64,000 bases of DNA from Marivita sp. GX14005. GTDB taxonomy: Bacteria; Pseudomonadota; Alphaproteobacteria; Rhodobacterales; Rhodobacteraceae. The number at the start of each line of letters is the position of its first letter. Position 1 is the stretch's first letter. The DNA is taken from assembly GCF_023370775.1 (NCBI RefSeq), contig NZ_JAMCCQ010000005.1:248001-312000 (forward strand), written 5' to 3'. Of this stretch, positions 46,834 through 54,941 are shown one piece after another. The notes under the pieces were generated by a model, which saw only the letters and a list, made by a program, of their open reading frames with translations, did not search any database and had not been told where the DNA came from. The translations under genes were made by a program, and so were the position numbers.

Positions 46834-47374
46834 ACTGGCGATCGTATTGAGCGTTCTGGCCTCCCCCGCGCTGGCGACGGGCCTGGAGATCGACATCGCC
46901 GGCGAGGCGGAGGGCACGGTGCGCGTCGATCTTTTCGAAGACGTGGCCCCCGCGCATGTCGAGCGGATTACCACGCTGGCCGAAAAGGGCGCCTACGACG
47001 GCGTCGTCTTTCACCGGGTGATCGACGGGTTCATGGCGCAGACGGGCGATGTGGAATTCGGCAAGCTCGATGGCGGCGACATGGCGATGGCCGGGCGCGG
47101 CGGCTCGGATCTGCCGGACCTGCCGGCGGAGTTTTCCGATCTGCCCTTCGACCGGGGCGTGATCGGCATGGCGCGCTCGCAAAGCCCCGATTCGGCCAAT
47201 TCGCAGTTCTTCATCATGTTCGATCAGGGCCATTTCCTGAACGGGGACTATACCGTCGTCGGTGAGGTCACCGAAGGAATGGACGTGGTCGACGCGATCA
47301 AGCGCGGCGAGGGCCAGAACGGCGCGGTGATCGGCAAGCCCGACGTGATGCAAAACGTGCGCGTCACCGAGTGA
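46826..47374 (+). CDS. Cyclophilin-type peptidyl-prolyl isomerase, exported
   Basis: A 182-residue cyclophilin with a short signal peptide ([17 protein letters not shown]). The core motifs [18 protein letters not shown] and ANSQFFIMF are almost identical to those of the upstream gene, indicating a tandem duplication followed by gain of an export signal. It should fold envelope proteins. A GC-rich hairpin follows the stop. Confidence 0.94.
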   Translation: MRKLAIVLSVLASPALATGLEIDIAGEAEGTVRVDLFEDVAPAHVERITTLAEKGAYDGVVFHRVIDGFMAQTGDVEFGKLDGGDMAMAGRGGSDLPDLPAEFSDLPFDRGVIGMARSQSPDSANSQFFIMFDQGHFLNGDYTVVGEVTEGMDVVDAIKRGEGQNGAVIGKPDVMQNVRVTE

Positions 47375-47383
47375 CGCAAAGGA

Positions 47384-47406
47384 GCGCGGCCCCCGCGGGG
47401 CCGCGC
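47384..47406 (+). terminator. GC-rich hairpin after the cyclophilin pair
   Basis: GCGCGGCCCC (47384-47393) and GGGGCCGCGC (47397-47406) form a perfect 10-bp stem with a 3-base loop ten bases after the cyclophilin stop. No T tract follows, so it may act as a stability element or a Rho-assisted terminator. Confidence 0.5.
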
Positions 47407-47498
47407 GCTGGTTGAGCCATGCTTGCGCATGGCGGCAAGCGCTTGGCGAGCGCGGCGGCTTGCGTTCGGCGGGCGCGCTCGGGCCGCGTGGCGGTTTT

Positions 47499-47523
47499 CG
47501 AGTATTTGGGACGAGAAGAAGGA
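47499..47523 (+). repeat. Recurrent TATTT element, copy 4 (short)
   Basis: CGAGTATTTGGGACGAGAAG followed by AAGG matches the tail of the hairpin/TATTT elements elsewhere in the window, without the GGGGG/CCCCC hairpin. It lies in the 233 bases between the cyclophilin pair and the DUF3179 gene, which otherwise hold nothing I can identify. Confidence 0.45.
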
Positions 47524-47607
47524 GGCTCGCGCGCGGGTCACGGTTGCGTGTGCCTGTCTATGCAGAGCGGCGCGCCTGCGGCAAGCTTGAGCTTTGGGAG
47601 AAAGCTC

Positions 47608-48570
47608 ATGCGCGTTCTGGTGATTGCGGGTTTGATGGCTCTTATCGCGTCGCTCGCGGCGGCGCGTCCGGAGTTTTGGCAGGGCGAATGGCCGCGGACC
47701 GATTTCAGCCGAAGCGCGGTTGCCGACTGGTCCGAGATACGGTCCGGCGGCCCGCCCAAGGACGGTATCCCGGCGCTGAGCGATCCGGACTTCGTCGAGG
47801 TATCGGAGAAGACAGGGCTGGGCGATGCCGAGCCCGTCATCACGCTCGAGATCGGCGGCGATGTGCGCGCCTATCCGATCCGTTACCTGACCTGGCACGA
47901 GATCGTGAACGATGTGGTCGGCGGTGTTCCGGTGGCGGTGACCTTTTGCCCGCTTTGCAATTCCGCGCTCAGTTTCGACCGCCGCGTTCGCGGGCGGGTG
48001 CTCGAATTCGGGGTGACGGGCAAGCTGCGCCATTCGGACATGGTGATGTATGACCGGCAGACCGAAAGCTGGTGGCAGCAGGCGCTTGGCGAGGCAATCG
48101 TCGGGGAATTGACGGGCGCGGTTCTGGATCCGCTGCCGGGCTTCATGGAAAGCTGGGCGCAGTTCCGCGCGCGGCATCCGGGTGGGCGGGTGATGGCGGA
48201 GCCGGCTTACAACCGCGATTACGGGCGCAACCCTTATGCCGGGTATGACAGTCTCGACCGGCCGTTCCTGTATTCCGGGGAGATGCCGCCGCACGGGATC
48301 GCGCCGCTGGCGCGCGTGGTGCGCGTGGGCAAGCGGGCCTGGCCGATGGAGCGGTTGCGCCGGGCGGGCGAGATCGCGGAGGCCGGGGTGGTGATTTCCT
48401 GGACCGCCGGTCAGGCCTCCGCGCTCGACACGGCGCGGATCGCCGAGGGGCGCGATATCGGGTCGATCCGGGTGCGCGACGCGGCCGGGCGTGACGTGGC
48501 GCATGACGTGATGTTCGCCTTCGCCTATCACGCGTTCTGGCCTGACGGGATCTGGATGCTCGGCCGGTGA
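47608..48570 (+). CDS. DUF3179 exported protein
   Basis: A 320-residue exported protein with a signal peptide (MRVLVIAGLMALIASLAAA) and the DUF3179 domain of unknown function. Family features are the PIRYLTWHEIVNDVVGGVPV stretch, the two-cysteine motif VTFCPLCNSALSFDR (a possible metal or disulfide site), and the SDMVMYDRQTESWWQQ segment. ATG 47608 follows GGGAG. Its 3' end overlaps by 43 bases the convergent GNAT-type pseudogene. Confidence 0.88.
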   Translation: MRVLVIAGLMALIASLAAARPEFWQGEWPRTDFSRSAVADWSEIRSGGPPKDGIPALSDPDFVEVSEKTGLGDAEPVITLEIGGDVRAYPIRYLTWHEIVNDVVGGVPVAVTFCPLCNSALSFDRRVRGRVLEFGVTGKLRHSDMVMYDRQTESWWQQALGEAIVGELTGAVLDPLPGFMESWAQFRARHPGGRVMAEPAYNRDYGRNPYAGYDSLDRPFLYSGEMPPHGIAPLARVVRVGKRAWPMERLRRAGEIAEAGVVISWTAGQASALDTARIAEGRDIGSIRVRDAAGRDVAHDVMFAFAYHAFWPDGIWMLGR

Positions 48571-49373
48571 AGGCGCGGCAGGCGCAGCCATGTGCCGCCC
48601 AGGGCCGTCCGTCTTGCTCCGCTGCGCAGCTTGAACCGGTCCAGCCCCGGCGGGCCGGTGAGCGTGCCGAGATCGAGCGTGGTGTAGCCGCGGGCGGCCA
48701 GCCAGAGCATCGCCTAGAAGAGCAGCCGGTGATGGGCGCAGGCGGCGCGGCCCTCATCGCTCGTCACGCCGAGATGGTAGCTGGCCCAGGGCGGGTGACA
48801 CAGGATCATCATTGCCGCTACAGTGCGTGTGCCGCCAGCGCTCAGCACGCGCAGTTTGCCGGCATTTTCCTTTGCGAACGCGGCGGTGAACCGTGCCGGC
48901 CAGTTGCGGTAGCGGCGGTTCTTCTGCTGGCGGGTTTCCGCGTCGATCAGCCAGCCATGGCGCGCGGGATCGAACGGCTCGTTCGTGATGGCGAGCGCCG
49001 CGCGTTCCGCCCTGCGCAGGCTGGCGCGCCAGTTGGGGTGCATGGCGCGCCGCATCCGCGCCGGATCGCCGAGCGGCAAAAGCGCCACCTCCTTCGGGGC
49101 GGCGAGGCGCAGGAAGCCCGCGCCGAGATTGCCGAGGCTGTTGATGCAGAGCGGGCCGGGCAGGTCGAGTCGCGCGAGCCAAGCTGCGGCGTCTGCCGGC
49201 GGCAGATCAGGACCGCGCGAGATGAGGTTGACCGGGCCGAGCAAGGGCAGGCGCCGCGTCTGCACGAGGCAGGCGGTTTCGCCGCCCGGCACGGGCAGGC
49301 GATGCGTGCGTGTTCCGAGCGCGGCGAGCGTGCGGGCGAATTCGCGCGATTGGGGCAGCGGGCAGGGCGTCAT
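48528..49373 (-). pseudogene. GNAT/FemAB-like acyltransferase interrupted by an amber codon
   Basis: From ATG 49373 the frame codes for a GNAT/FemAB-type transferase (MHPNWRASLRRAERAAL, QQKNRRYRNWPARF, AAMMILCHPPWASYHLGVTS). At 48714-48716 it meets TAG inside HHRLLF-stop-AMLWLAARGYTTLDLG, and the same frame then continues for about 61 codons with the expected C-terminal acyltransferase end (GLDRFKLRSGARRTALGG). A single base change or a sequencing error explains this. The truncated product would lack the last quarter of the domain, so I call it a pseudogene. Confidence 0.75.
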
Positions 49374-49407
49374 GCCCGCAGCGTGGCACCGAGAGGTTGC
49401 GATCCGG

Positions 49408-50661
49408 TTAAGACCCGCAGAGCCGGACCAGCGCGTGCCGTTTCTTGCCGGCGCTGAGTTTCATGCCGTCGCGGATCTCTTCGGGCGCCATCAGGCGCAC
49501 CTCGCCGACAGGCGCATCGTCGATGCTGGCGCCGCCTTCGGCGATCAGGCGCTTGGCTTCCTTGCCCGATTTGCACAGCCCTGCCTGAACGAAAAGCGCG
49601 GTGTTGGAGAGCCCGCCCGCGATCTGTTCGGGGGTGAGGATGAGGGTCGGAAGATCATCCCCGACGCCGCCTTTCTCGAACACCTCGCGCGCGGTCGCCT
49701 CGGCCGTTGCCGCCGCATCGGCGCCGTGACAAAGCGCCGTCACTTCGTTCGCCAGCACGATCTTGGCGTCGTTGATCTCCGATCCTGCCAGCGTGCCGAG
49801 GCGGTCGCAGTCCTCGACGGGCAGTTCGGTATAGAGCTTGAGGAACCGGCCGACATCGGCATCGGTCGTGTTGCGCCAGAATTGCCAGAACTCGTAGGGG
49901 CTCAGCATGTCGGCATTGAGCCAGATCGCGCCGCCCGCCGATTTGCCCATCTTGCGCCCGTCACTGGTGGTCAGGAGCGGCGAAGTCAGGCCGTAGATCT
50001 CCTGATCGAGCACGCGGCGCGTGAGGTCGATCCCATTGACGATATTGCCCCATTGATCCGAGCCGCCCATCTGCAACCGGCAGCCGTAGCGGCGGTTGAG
50101 CTCAAGGAAATCATAGGCTTGCAGGATCATGTAGTTGAATTCGAGGAAGGACAGCGATTGTTCGCGGTCGAGCCGGGATTTCACGCTCTCGAAGGACAGC
50201 ATGCGGTTCACGCTGAAATGCCGCCCGATATCGCGCAGGAAATCGAGGTAGTTCAGCCCGTCCAGCCATTCGGCATTGTTGAGCATCAGCGCATCGGTCG
50301 GCCCGTCGCCATAGGTCAGGTATTTGGCGAAGACCTGTTTCATGCCGCCTATGTTGGCGTCGATCGCCTCGGGCGTCAGAAGCGGGCGCTCGTCGGCGCG
50401 AAAGCTCGGATCGCCCACCTTGGTGGTGCCGCCGCCCATCAGCGTGATCGGCTTGTGCCCGGTCTTTTGCAGCCAGCGCAGCATCATGATGTTGAGCAGG
50501 TGCCCCACATGCAGCGATTTGGCGGTTGCGTCATAGCCGATATAGGTCGGCACGATGCCCTGGCTCAACGCCTCGTCGAGACCCTGGTAATCGGTGCAAT
50601 CGGCCAGAAAGCCACGCTGCATCATGGTTGCCATGAATTCCGATTTGGGATGGTAGGTCAT
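49408..50661 (-). CDS. tyrS: Tyrosyl-tRNA synthetase
   Basis: A 417-residue class I synthetase. The HIGH motif is [16 protein letters not shown], substrate recognition lies in [15 protein letters not shown], and KMGKSAGG is the KMSKS loop. A C-terminal S4-like domain (SKTLxx-type [18 protein letters not shown]) binds tRNA. ATG 50661 begins [10 protein letters not shown]. It is divergent from anmK over 67 bases. Confidence 0.97.
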   Translation of the reverse strand: MTYHPKSEFMATMMQRGFLADCTDYQGLDEALSQGIVPTYIGYDATAKSLHVGHLLNIMMLRWLQKTGHKPITLMGGGTTKVGDPSFRADERPLLTPEAIDANIGGMKQVFAKYLTYGDGPTDALMLNNAEWLDGLNYLDFLRDIGRHFSVNRMLSFESVKSRLDREQSLSFLEFNYMILQAYDFLELNRRYGCRLQMGGSDQWGNIVNGIDLTRRVLDQEIYGLTSPLLTTSDGRKMGKSAGGAIWLNADMLSPYEFWQFWRNTTDADVGRFLKLYTELPVEDCDRLGTLAGSEINDAKIVLANEVTALCHGADAAATAEATAREVFEKGGVGDDLPTLILTPEQIAGGLSNTALFVQAGLCKSGKEAKRLIAEGGASIDDAPVGEVRLMAPEEIRDGMKLSAGKKRHALVRLCGS

Positions 50662-50728
50662 CGCGTCGCCCCGTTATAGACTGGTGCGCGCAGCTATAGT
50701 CAGGGCGGGGCGAAAGGTGAAGGGCAAG

Positions 50729-51829
50729 ATGAAATCGGGGCCGGTCCGTGCCTTGGGGGCGATGTCCGGCACATCGCTCGACGGGGTGGATGCGGCCCTG
50801 GTCGAAACGGACGGCGTGACGATCACGCGCTTCGGGGCAACGCGCTACCGGCCCTATAGAGAGGCCGAAGCCGCGGTGTTGCGCGGCGCGCTCGGCAAGT
50901 GGCCGCAGGACGATATCGCCGAGGCGGCGCGGATCGTGCTGGCCGCGCATGTCGGGGCGCTGGCGGGGATGGAGGGCGAGCTTGTCGGCTTTCATGGCCA
51001 GACGCTCGCGCATGAGCCGGACGGGCGCGGCACGCATCAGGCCGGGGATGGCGATGCGCTGGCCGCGGCGCTCGGGTTGCCGGTGATCTGGGATTTCCGC
51101 AGCTCGGATATCGAGATGGGCGGGCAGGGCGCGCCGCTCGCGCCGTTCTTTCACTGGGCCTGCGCAAAATGGATCGGGGCGGAGGGGCCGCTGGCCTTTC
51201 TCAATCTCGGCGGCGTGGGCAATCTCACCTGGGTCGACCCCGCCGCCGCGGCGCCGGAGGCGGAAGGCGCGCTGCTGGCCTTCGACACGGGGCCGGCCAA
51301 TGCGCCGATCAACGATCTGATGATGCAGCGGCGCGGACTGGCTTTCGACCGCGATGGCGCGTTGGCGGCCACGGGGCGGGTGGTCGATGGGGCGCTGGAG
51401 CTGTTCCTCGAGGAGGGGTATTTCCGCAAGATGCCGCCTAAATCGCTCGATAGGAACGATTTTTCCGTCATGCTCGATCTGGTGCGCGAGTTGGGCGATG
51501 CCGATGCGGTGGCCACGATGACGGCGATGGGCGCGGCGGCGGTGATGCAGGGGATGGAGCACTGCCCCGTCCCGCCCGCGCGGCTTCTCGTGACGGGGGG
51601 CGGGCGGCACAATCCGGTGATGATGGCGATGCTGCGCTCCGCGCTCGATTGCCCGGTGGAGCCGGTCGAGGCGGTGGGGCTCGATGGGGACATGCTGGAG
51701 GCGCAGGCCTTTGCCTATCTCGCCGTGCGGGTGATGCGCGGGATGCCGACCTCGGCGCCGGGAACGACGGGCGTGCGTGCGCCTGTCGGGGGCGGGCGGA
51801 TCTCGCGGCCATTGAAGCGCGCCGGCTGA
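50729..51829 (+). CDS. anmK: Anhydro-N-acetylmuramic acid kinase
   Basis: A 366-residue kinase that recycles cell-wall anhydro-MurNAc to MurNAc-6-phosphate. The phosphate-binding start [38 protein letters not shown] and the C-terminal [12 protein letters not shown] match the family. ATG 50729 ([10 protein letters not shown]) follows AAGGG. It is divergent from tyrS. The 230 bases that follow hold the element at 51861, a GCCCGCCG/CGGCGGGC hairpin near 51917-51943, and no gene. Confidence 0.95.
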   Translation: MKSGPVRALGAMSGTSLDGVDAALVETDGVTITRFGATRYRPYREAEAAVLRGALGKWPQDDIAEAARIVLAAHVGALAGMEGELVGFHGQTLAHEPDGRGTHQAGDGDALAAALGLPVIWDFRSSDIEMGGQGAPLAPFFHWACAKWIGAEGPLAFLNLGGVGNLTWVDPAAAAPEAEGALLAFDTGPANAPINDLMMQRRGLAFDRDGALAATGRVVDGALELFLEEGYFRKMPPKSLDRNDFSVMLDLVRELGDADAVATMTAMGAAAVMQGMEHCPVPPARLLVTGGGRHNPVMMAMLRSALDCPVEPVEAVGLDGDMLEAQAFAYLAVRVMRGMPTSAPGTTGVRAPVGGGRISRPLKRAG

Positions 51830-51860
51830 CCGGGCGGCGGCGCGTGCGGCAGGTTTCGGG

Positions 51861-51894
51861 AGCCTCCGGCGGAGGTATTTTCGGCCCAAAGAAG
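51861..51894 (+). repeat. Recurrent intergenic TATTT element, copy 5
   Basis: AGCCTCCGGCGGAGGTATTT followed by TCGGCCCAAAGAAG begins 31 bases after the anmK stop. The CCTCC/GGAGG arms form a small hairpin before the TATTT core. It is oriented with anmK and shares the CCCAAAGAAG end with copy 2 after hflX. Confidence 0.5.
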
Positions 51895-52059
51895 CCGGGG
51901 GTCTTTTTCGAAGAATGCCCGCCGCGCTGGTGGCACGGCGGGCTGGAAGCGATCCGGTTTGGGGCCGGAGGCTTCTTCGGGCACGGTCATCGGCTCCTCA
52001 GCCTGTTCCGCAAGCCCAGTATAGCCGGTTAACCTTAACGAAGCGTTACGGCGCGCGGA

Positions 52060-53457
52060 TCAGGTCAGCTCATAGGGCAGAATCCCGCGCCGGTGGGTCT
52101 GGATCGTCAGCTTTCGCTCCAGCGGCGGGACAGAGCGTTGATGGCAATTCGTGCGCTCGCAGATGCGGCAGGAGATCCCGATCGGCTCGAACGCGCCGTC
52201 GCGTGTCAGGTCGAGCCCGTCGGCATAGACAAGCGCGCCGGCATGTTTCACCTCGCATCCGAGCGCGATGGCATAGCGGCGGACCGGCGCGCCGAAATGG
52301 CCGCCGGTTTTCGACACGTCCCGCGCAAGGGAGATATAGCGCACCCCGTCCGGGGTCTCGGCCGGCTGGCGCAGGAAGCGGCCCGGCGTCTCGAAGGCGC
52401 GGTGGACGTTCCAAAGCGGACAGGCACCGCCGAAACGGGCGAATTGCAGCCGCGTGGCGCTGTGGCGCTTGGTGATCGTGCCGGCCTGATCGACGCGGAC
52501 GAAGAAGAACGGGATCCCCTTGGCGCCGGGGCGTTGCAGGGTCGAGAGCCGGTGGGCCACCTGTTCGATGGAGGCGCCGAAGCGGCGCGCCATGAGTTCG
52601 AGATCGTGCCGCGTGTCCTGCGCGGCTTGCAGGAATTGCGTATAGGGCATCATCGCCGCGCCGGCGAAGTAATTGGCCAGCCCGAGCTTGGCGATGTCGC
52701 GTGCCGCGCCCGACTGGAACCGCGCCAGATCGAGCGTGGCATCCAGCAGCGCGCCGTGGCGCGTGAGTGCCAGTTGCAGCAGCATCTGGAAGGTCTGGGT
52801 TTCCGGCGCGGCGAGCGAGGAGAGCGTGAGTTCGTGGCGCAATTCGTCGAAGCGGCGCAGGTCGGGCGCGGCGGCGAAGCGCACTTGCAGACCTTCGGCT
52901 TCCAGACCGCGAATGGTGGCGCGCACGCGGTCGCTGCCTGTCATGCGGCTGGCGGCGCGTTCGGCGGCGCGATCCACCGCGTCGATGTAATTGTCGCAGT
53001 AATGGAAGAAATCGCGCACCTCTTCCCAGGGGCTGGGTTGCAGCTGCGCGCCCTCGCGGCCCAGCGCCTCGTCGAGCGAGGCGAGCCGTTCATGGGTCTG
53101 CCGGTAGGCGCGGTGCAGTTGCAGAAAGGCGCGCGCCAGCCCCGGTGCGTTGGAGGCGGTCAGGCGCAGATCGGCGACGGGCGGCACGGCCTCGGCGAAG
53201 ACCGGATCGGCCAGCGCCTCGCGCATATCGGAGATCATCCGTTCGGCATCGCCCTGGCCCAGTTCGGTGACGTCGATGCCGAATTCCTGTGCCAGCGCCA
53301 GCACCACGATGGTCGAGAGCGGGCGCTTGTTGTTTTCCATCTGGTTCAGATAGGGCAGGGACACGCCCATCTTGGCGGCGAAATCGCGCTGCGTGATGCC
53401 GAGCCGCGTGCGGATCTCGCGCAGCTTGGCGCCGGCATAGAGTTTTTGCGTGGGCAT
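52060..53457 (-). CDS. pccR: PccR-type (ScfR family) regulator of propionyl-CoA assimilation
   Basis: A 465-residue regulator of the short-chain fatty-acyl-CoA regulator family. An N-terminal XRE helix-turn-helix (LGITQRDFAAKMGVSLPYLNQ) is followed by a long middle domain related to IrrE/DUF955 proteins, with the YFAGAAMMPYTQFLQAA segment. The C-terminal region ends with a four-cysteine stretch (ISCRICERTNCHQRS) typical of the family. In Rhodobacter sphaeroides PccR controls pcc genes in response to propionyl-CoA. TTTGC repeats overlap its Shine-Dalgarno, which suggests autoregulation. ATG 53457 follows AAAGGA. Confidence 0.9.
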   Translation of the reverse strand: MPTQKLYAGAKLREIRTRLGITQRDFAAKMGVSLPYLNQMENNKRPLSTIVVLALAQEFGIDVTELGQGDAERMISDMREALADPVFAEAVPPVADLRLTASNAPGLARAFLQLHRAYRQTHERLASLDEALGREGAQLQPSPWEEVRDFFHYCDNYIDAVDRAAERAASRMTGSDRVRATIRGLEAEGLQVRFAAAPDLRRFDELRHELTLSSLAAPETQTFQMLLQLALTRHGALLDATLDLARFQSGAARDIAKLGLANYFAGAAMMPYTQFLQAAQDTRHDLELMARRFGASIEQVAHRLSTLQRPGAKGIPFFFVRVDQAGTITKRHSATRLQFARFGGACPLWNVHRAFETPGRFLRQPAETPDGVRYISLARDVSKTGGHFGAPVRRYAIALGCEVKHAGALVYADGLDLTRDGAFEPIGISCRICERTNCHQRSVPPLERKLTIQTHRRGILPYELT

Positions 53458-53465
53458 GGCGGTCC

Positions 53466-53502
53466 TTTGCGGATTTGCAGCGCGTGGGCGCGAGTTTGCA
53501 AA
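53466..53502. promoter_or_regulatory. TTTGC repeats upstream of pccR, putative PccR operator
   Basis: TTTGC at 53466-53470 and 53474-53478 and the palindrome TTTGCAAA at 53495-53502 lie between the MFS stop and the pccR start. The first copy overlaps the pccR Shine-Dalgarno (minus strand). The same words recur upstream of pccB. ScfR-family regulators are reported to bind TTTGCAAA-type repeats, so autoregulation is likely. Confidence 0.6.
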
Positions 53503-53506
53503 TCCT

Positions 53507-54733
53507 TCAGGCGCTGTCCAGCCCCGGCATCCGGGCTTCGCGTCGGATCACCAGCGCGATGGCGGCGATGGCGCCGATGGCCGTGACGAGCATGATCCAC
53601 AGGAGCGGCCAGGGTCCGTTGCCGCCCACCAGGAGCGCTCCGGCCAGCGCCGAGAGCGCCGCGCCGCCGCCGAGCATGATCGCGCCGCCCAGACCGCTTG
53701 CCGTGCCGGCCAGGTGCGGGCGCACCGACAGCGTGCCGGCGGTCGCGTTGGGGATGGTCATGCCGTTGCCGAGTCCGACGAAGGTCATGAAGCCGAAGAA
53801 GGTCCATTCGCTGCCCAGCCCGGCCCAGAAGACCATCATGGAAAGCGTGATGCCCACCCCGTTGACCAGCGTGCCGAAGAGAACCATCCGGTTCACGCCG
53901 ATCCGCGCAGAATAGCGTCCCGAGAGGAAATTGCCGCCGAAATAGCCGATGGCCGGTGCGCCGAAGAAGAAACCGAGCTGCGCGGGTGTCATGCCGAACA
54001 CTTCGGAGCCGACATAGGGCGCCCCGCCCAGATAGGCGAAGAACGCGCCCGAGGACAGTCCCGCCGCCAGCGCATAGCCCCAAAAGCGCGGGCTGGTCAG
54101 AAGTTCGGGATATTGCGCGAATTGCTGGCCGAGCGTCAGGCCGCTGACACTGGCGGTTTCGCCCAGATCGGCCCAGCTGAGCCACAGGATCGCACCGCCG
54201 AGCGCGAAGAGCAGCCAGAAATTGGCCTGCCAGCCGAAGAATTCATCCAGAACGCCGCCGAAGGCCGGGCCGATCATCGGAACCACGGCCATGCCCATCG
54301 TGACATACCCGATCATGGAGGCGGCCTGATCGGCAGGCACGCAATCGCGCACCACCGCGCGGGAGAGCACCATCGCCGCTACGATCACCGCCTGCGCCAT
54401 GCGGAAGGTGAGGAACAGCCAGATGTTCGGTGCGAAGATGCAGCCGAGCGTGGCGACGCAGAACGCGCCGATGCCCCAGAGGATCACCGGGCGGCGGCCC
54501 AGCTTGTCGGAGATCGGACCGATCAGGATCTGAAGCACCGCGTTCACGCCGAGATAGACCGCGATCGACAGTTGCATGATCCAGTATTCGGTCTGGAAAT
54601 AGGCCGTCATGTTGGGCAGCGACGGCAGGAAGATGTTCATCACCAGCGCCGACAGGCCCGAGAGCAGGATCAGTGTGACGATATGCGGCGGTGTGGAACG
54701 GTCGAGGAATCGGACCTTGTTGGCGTAACTCAT
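53507..54733 (-). CDS. Bcr/CflA-type MFS exporter
   Basis: A 408-residue transporter of twelve helices from the drug-resistance branch of the major facilitator superfamily. The loop 2-3 signature LIGPISDKLGRRPVILWG and the helix 5 PMIGPAFGGVLDEFFGW segment mark the Bcr/CflA group. It lies 49 bases upstream of pccR on the same strand and is divergent from pccB. PccR-site repeats in the 208-base divergent region could thus control it as well. The substrate is unknown. Confidence 0.9.
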   Translation of the reverse strand: MSYANKVRFLDRSTPPHIVTLILLSGLSALVMNIFLPSLPNMTAYFQTEYWIMQLSIAVYLGVNAVLQILIGPISDKLGRRPVILWGIGAFCVATLGCIFAPNIWLFLTFRMAQAVIVAAMVLSRAVVRDCVPADQAASMIGYVTMGMAVVPMIGPAFGGVLDEFFGWQANFWLLFALGGAILWLSWADLGETASVSGLTLGQQFAQYPELLTSPRFWGYALAAGLSSGAFFAYLGGAPYVGSEVFGMTPAQLGFFFGAPAIGYFGGNFLSGRYSARIGVNRMVLFGTLVNGVGITLSMMVFWAGLGSEWTFFGFMTFVGLGNGMTIPNATAGTLSVRPHLAGTASGLGGAIMLGGGAALSALAGALLVGGNGPWPLLWIMLVTAIGAIAAIALVIRREARMPGLDSA

Positions 54734-54811
54734 GTCTATCGGCTACGCCCAAGGACGAAGTTTGTCCATATCGGCGGTGGTTTAGAGAGATCTGAAAGGG
54801 ATGGGCCGGGG

Positions 54812-54871
54812 TTTGCTAATTTGCAATTTGCGAAGGTTCAGCTTTTCGAACTTTGCAAATTTGCTCGAAAA
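54812..54871. promoter_or_regulatory. TTTGC repeat array upstream of pccB, putative PccR operator
   Basis: Two clusters are visible. TTTGCTAA, TTTGCAA and TTTGCGAA run in a row at 54812-54834. TTTTCGAA, TTTGCAAA and TTTGC-TCGAAA occupy 54843-54870. They lie 71-130 bases before the pccB start, in the divergent region shared with the MFS gene, where a PccR operator is expected. An inverted TATTT element (54864-54888) abuts the array. Confidence 0.65.
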
Positions 54872-54888
54872 TACTTGAGGCTCCGCCG
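54864..54888 (-). repeat. Recurrent TATTT element, copy 6 (inverted, degenerate)
   Basis: Read on the minus strand it is GGCGGAGCCTCAAGTATTTT then CGAGC, matching the GGAGGTATTTTCGGC of copy 5. Unlike the other copies it lies in a divergent promoter region, next to the TTTGC array, so its relation to the 3'-end copies is uncertain. Confidence 0.35.
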
Positions 54889-54941
54889 CACCGCAGTATT
54901 GTCCGCGCAAGCATGATTGCGCCGATCAACAGGGAACAGCG

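Noticed and set aside
47419-47607. Longer N-terminal extension of the DUF3179 protein
   Set aside because: The extra 63 codons read through the repeat element at 47499 and would place the signal peptide internally. ATG 47608 has its own ribosome site and gives a proper signal peptide.
48714-48716. Amber codon as pyrrolysine or programmed readthrough
   Set aside because: No pylTSBCD genes are seen, the MttB homologue in the window uses no TAG, and GNAT proteins have no known pyrrolysine. A nonsense change is simpler.
52029-52050. CtrA-like sequence TTAACGAAGCGTTAC after anmK
   Set aside because: It resembles TTAA-N7-TTAA but has one mismatch and lies between two convergent 3' ends, where a CtrA promoter site is not expected.
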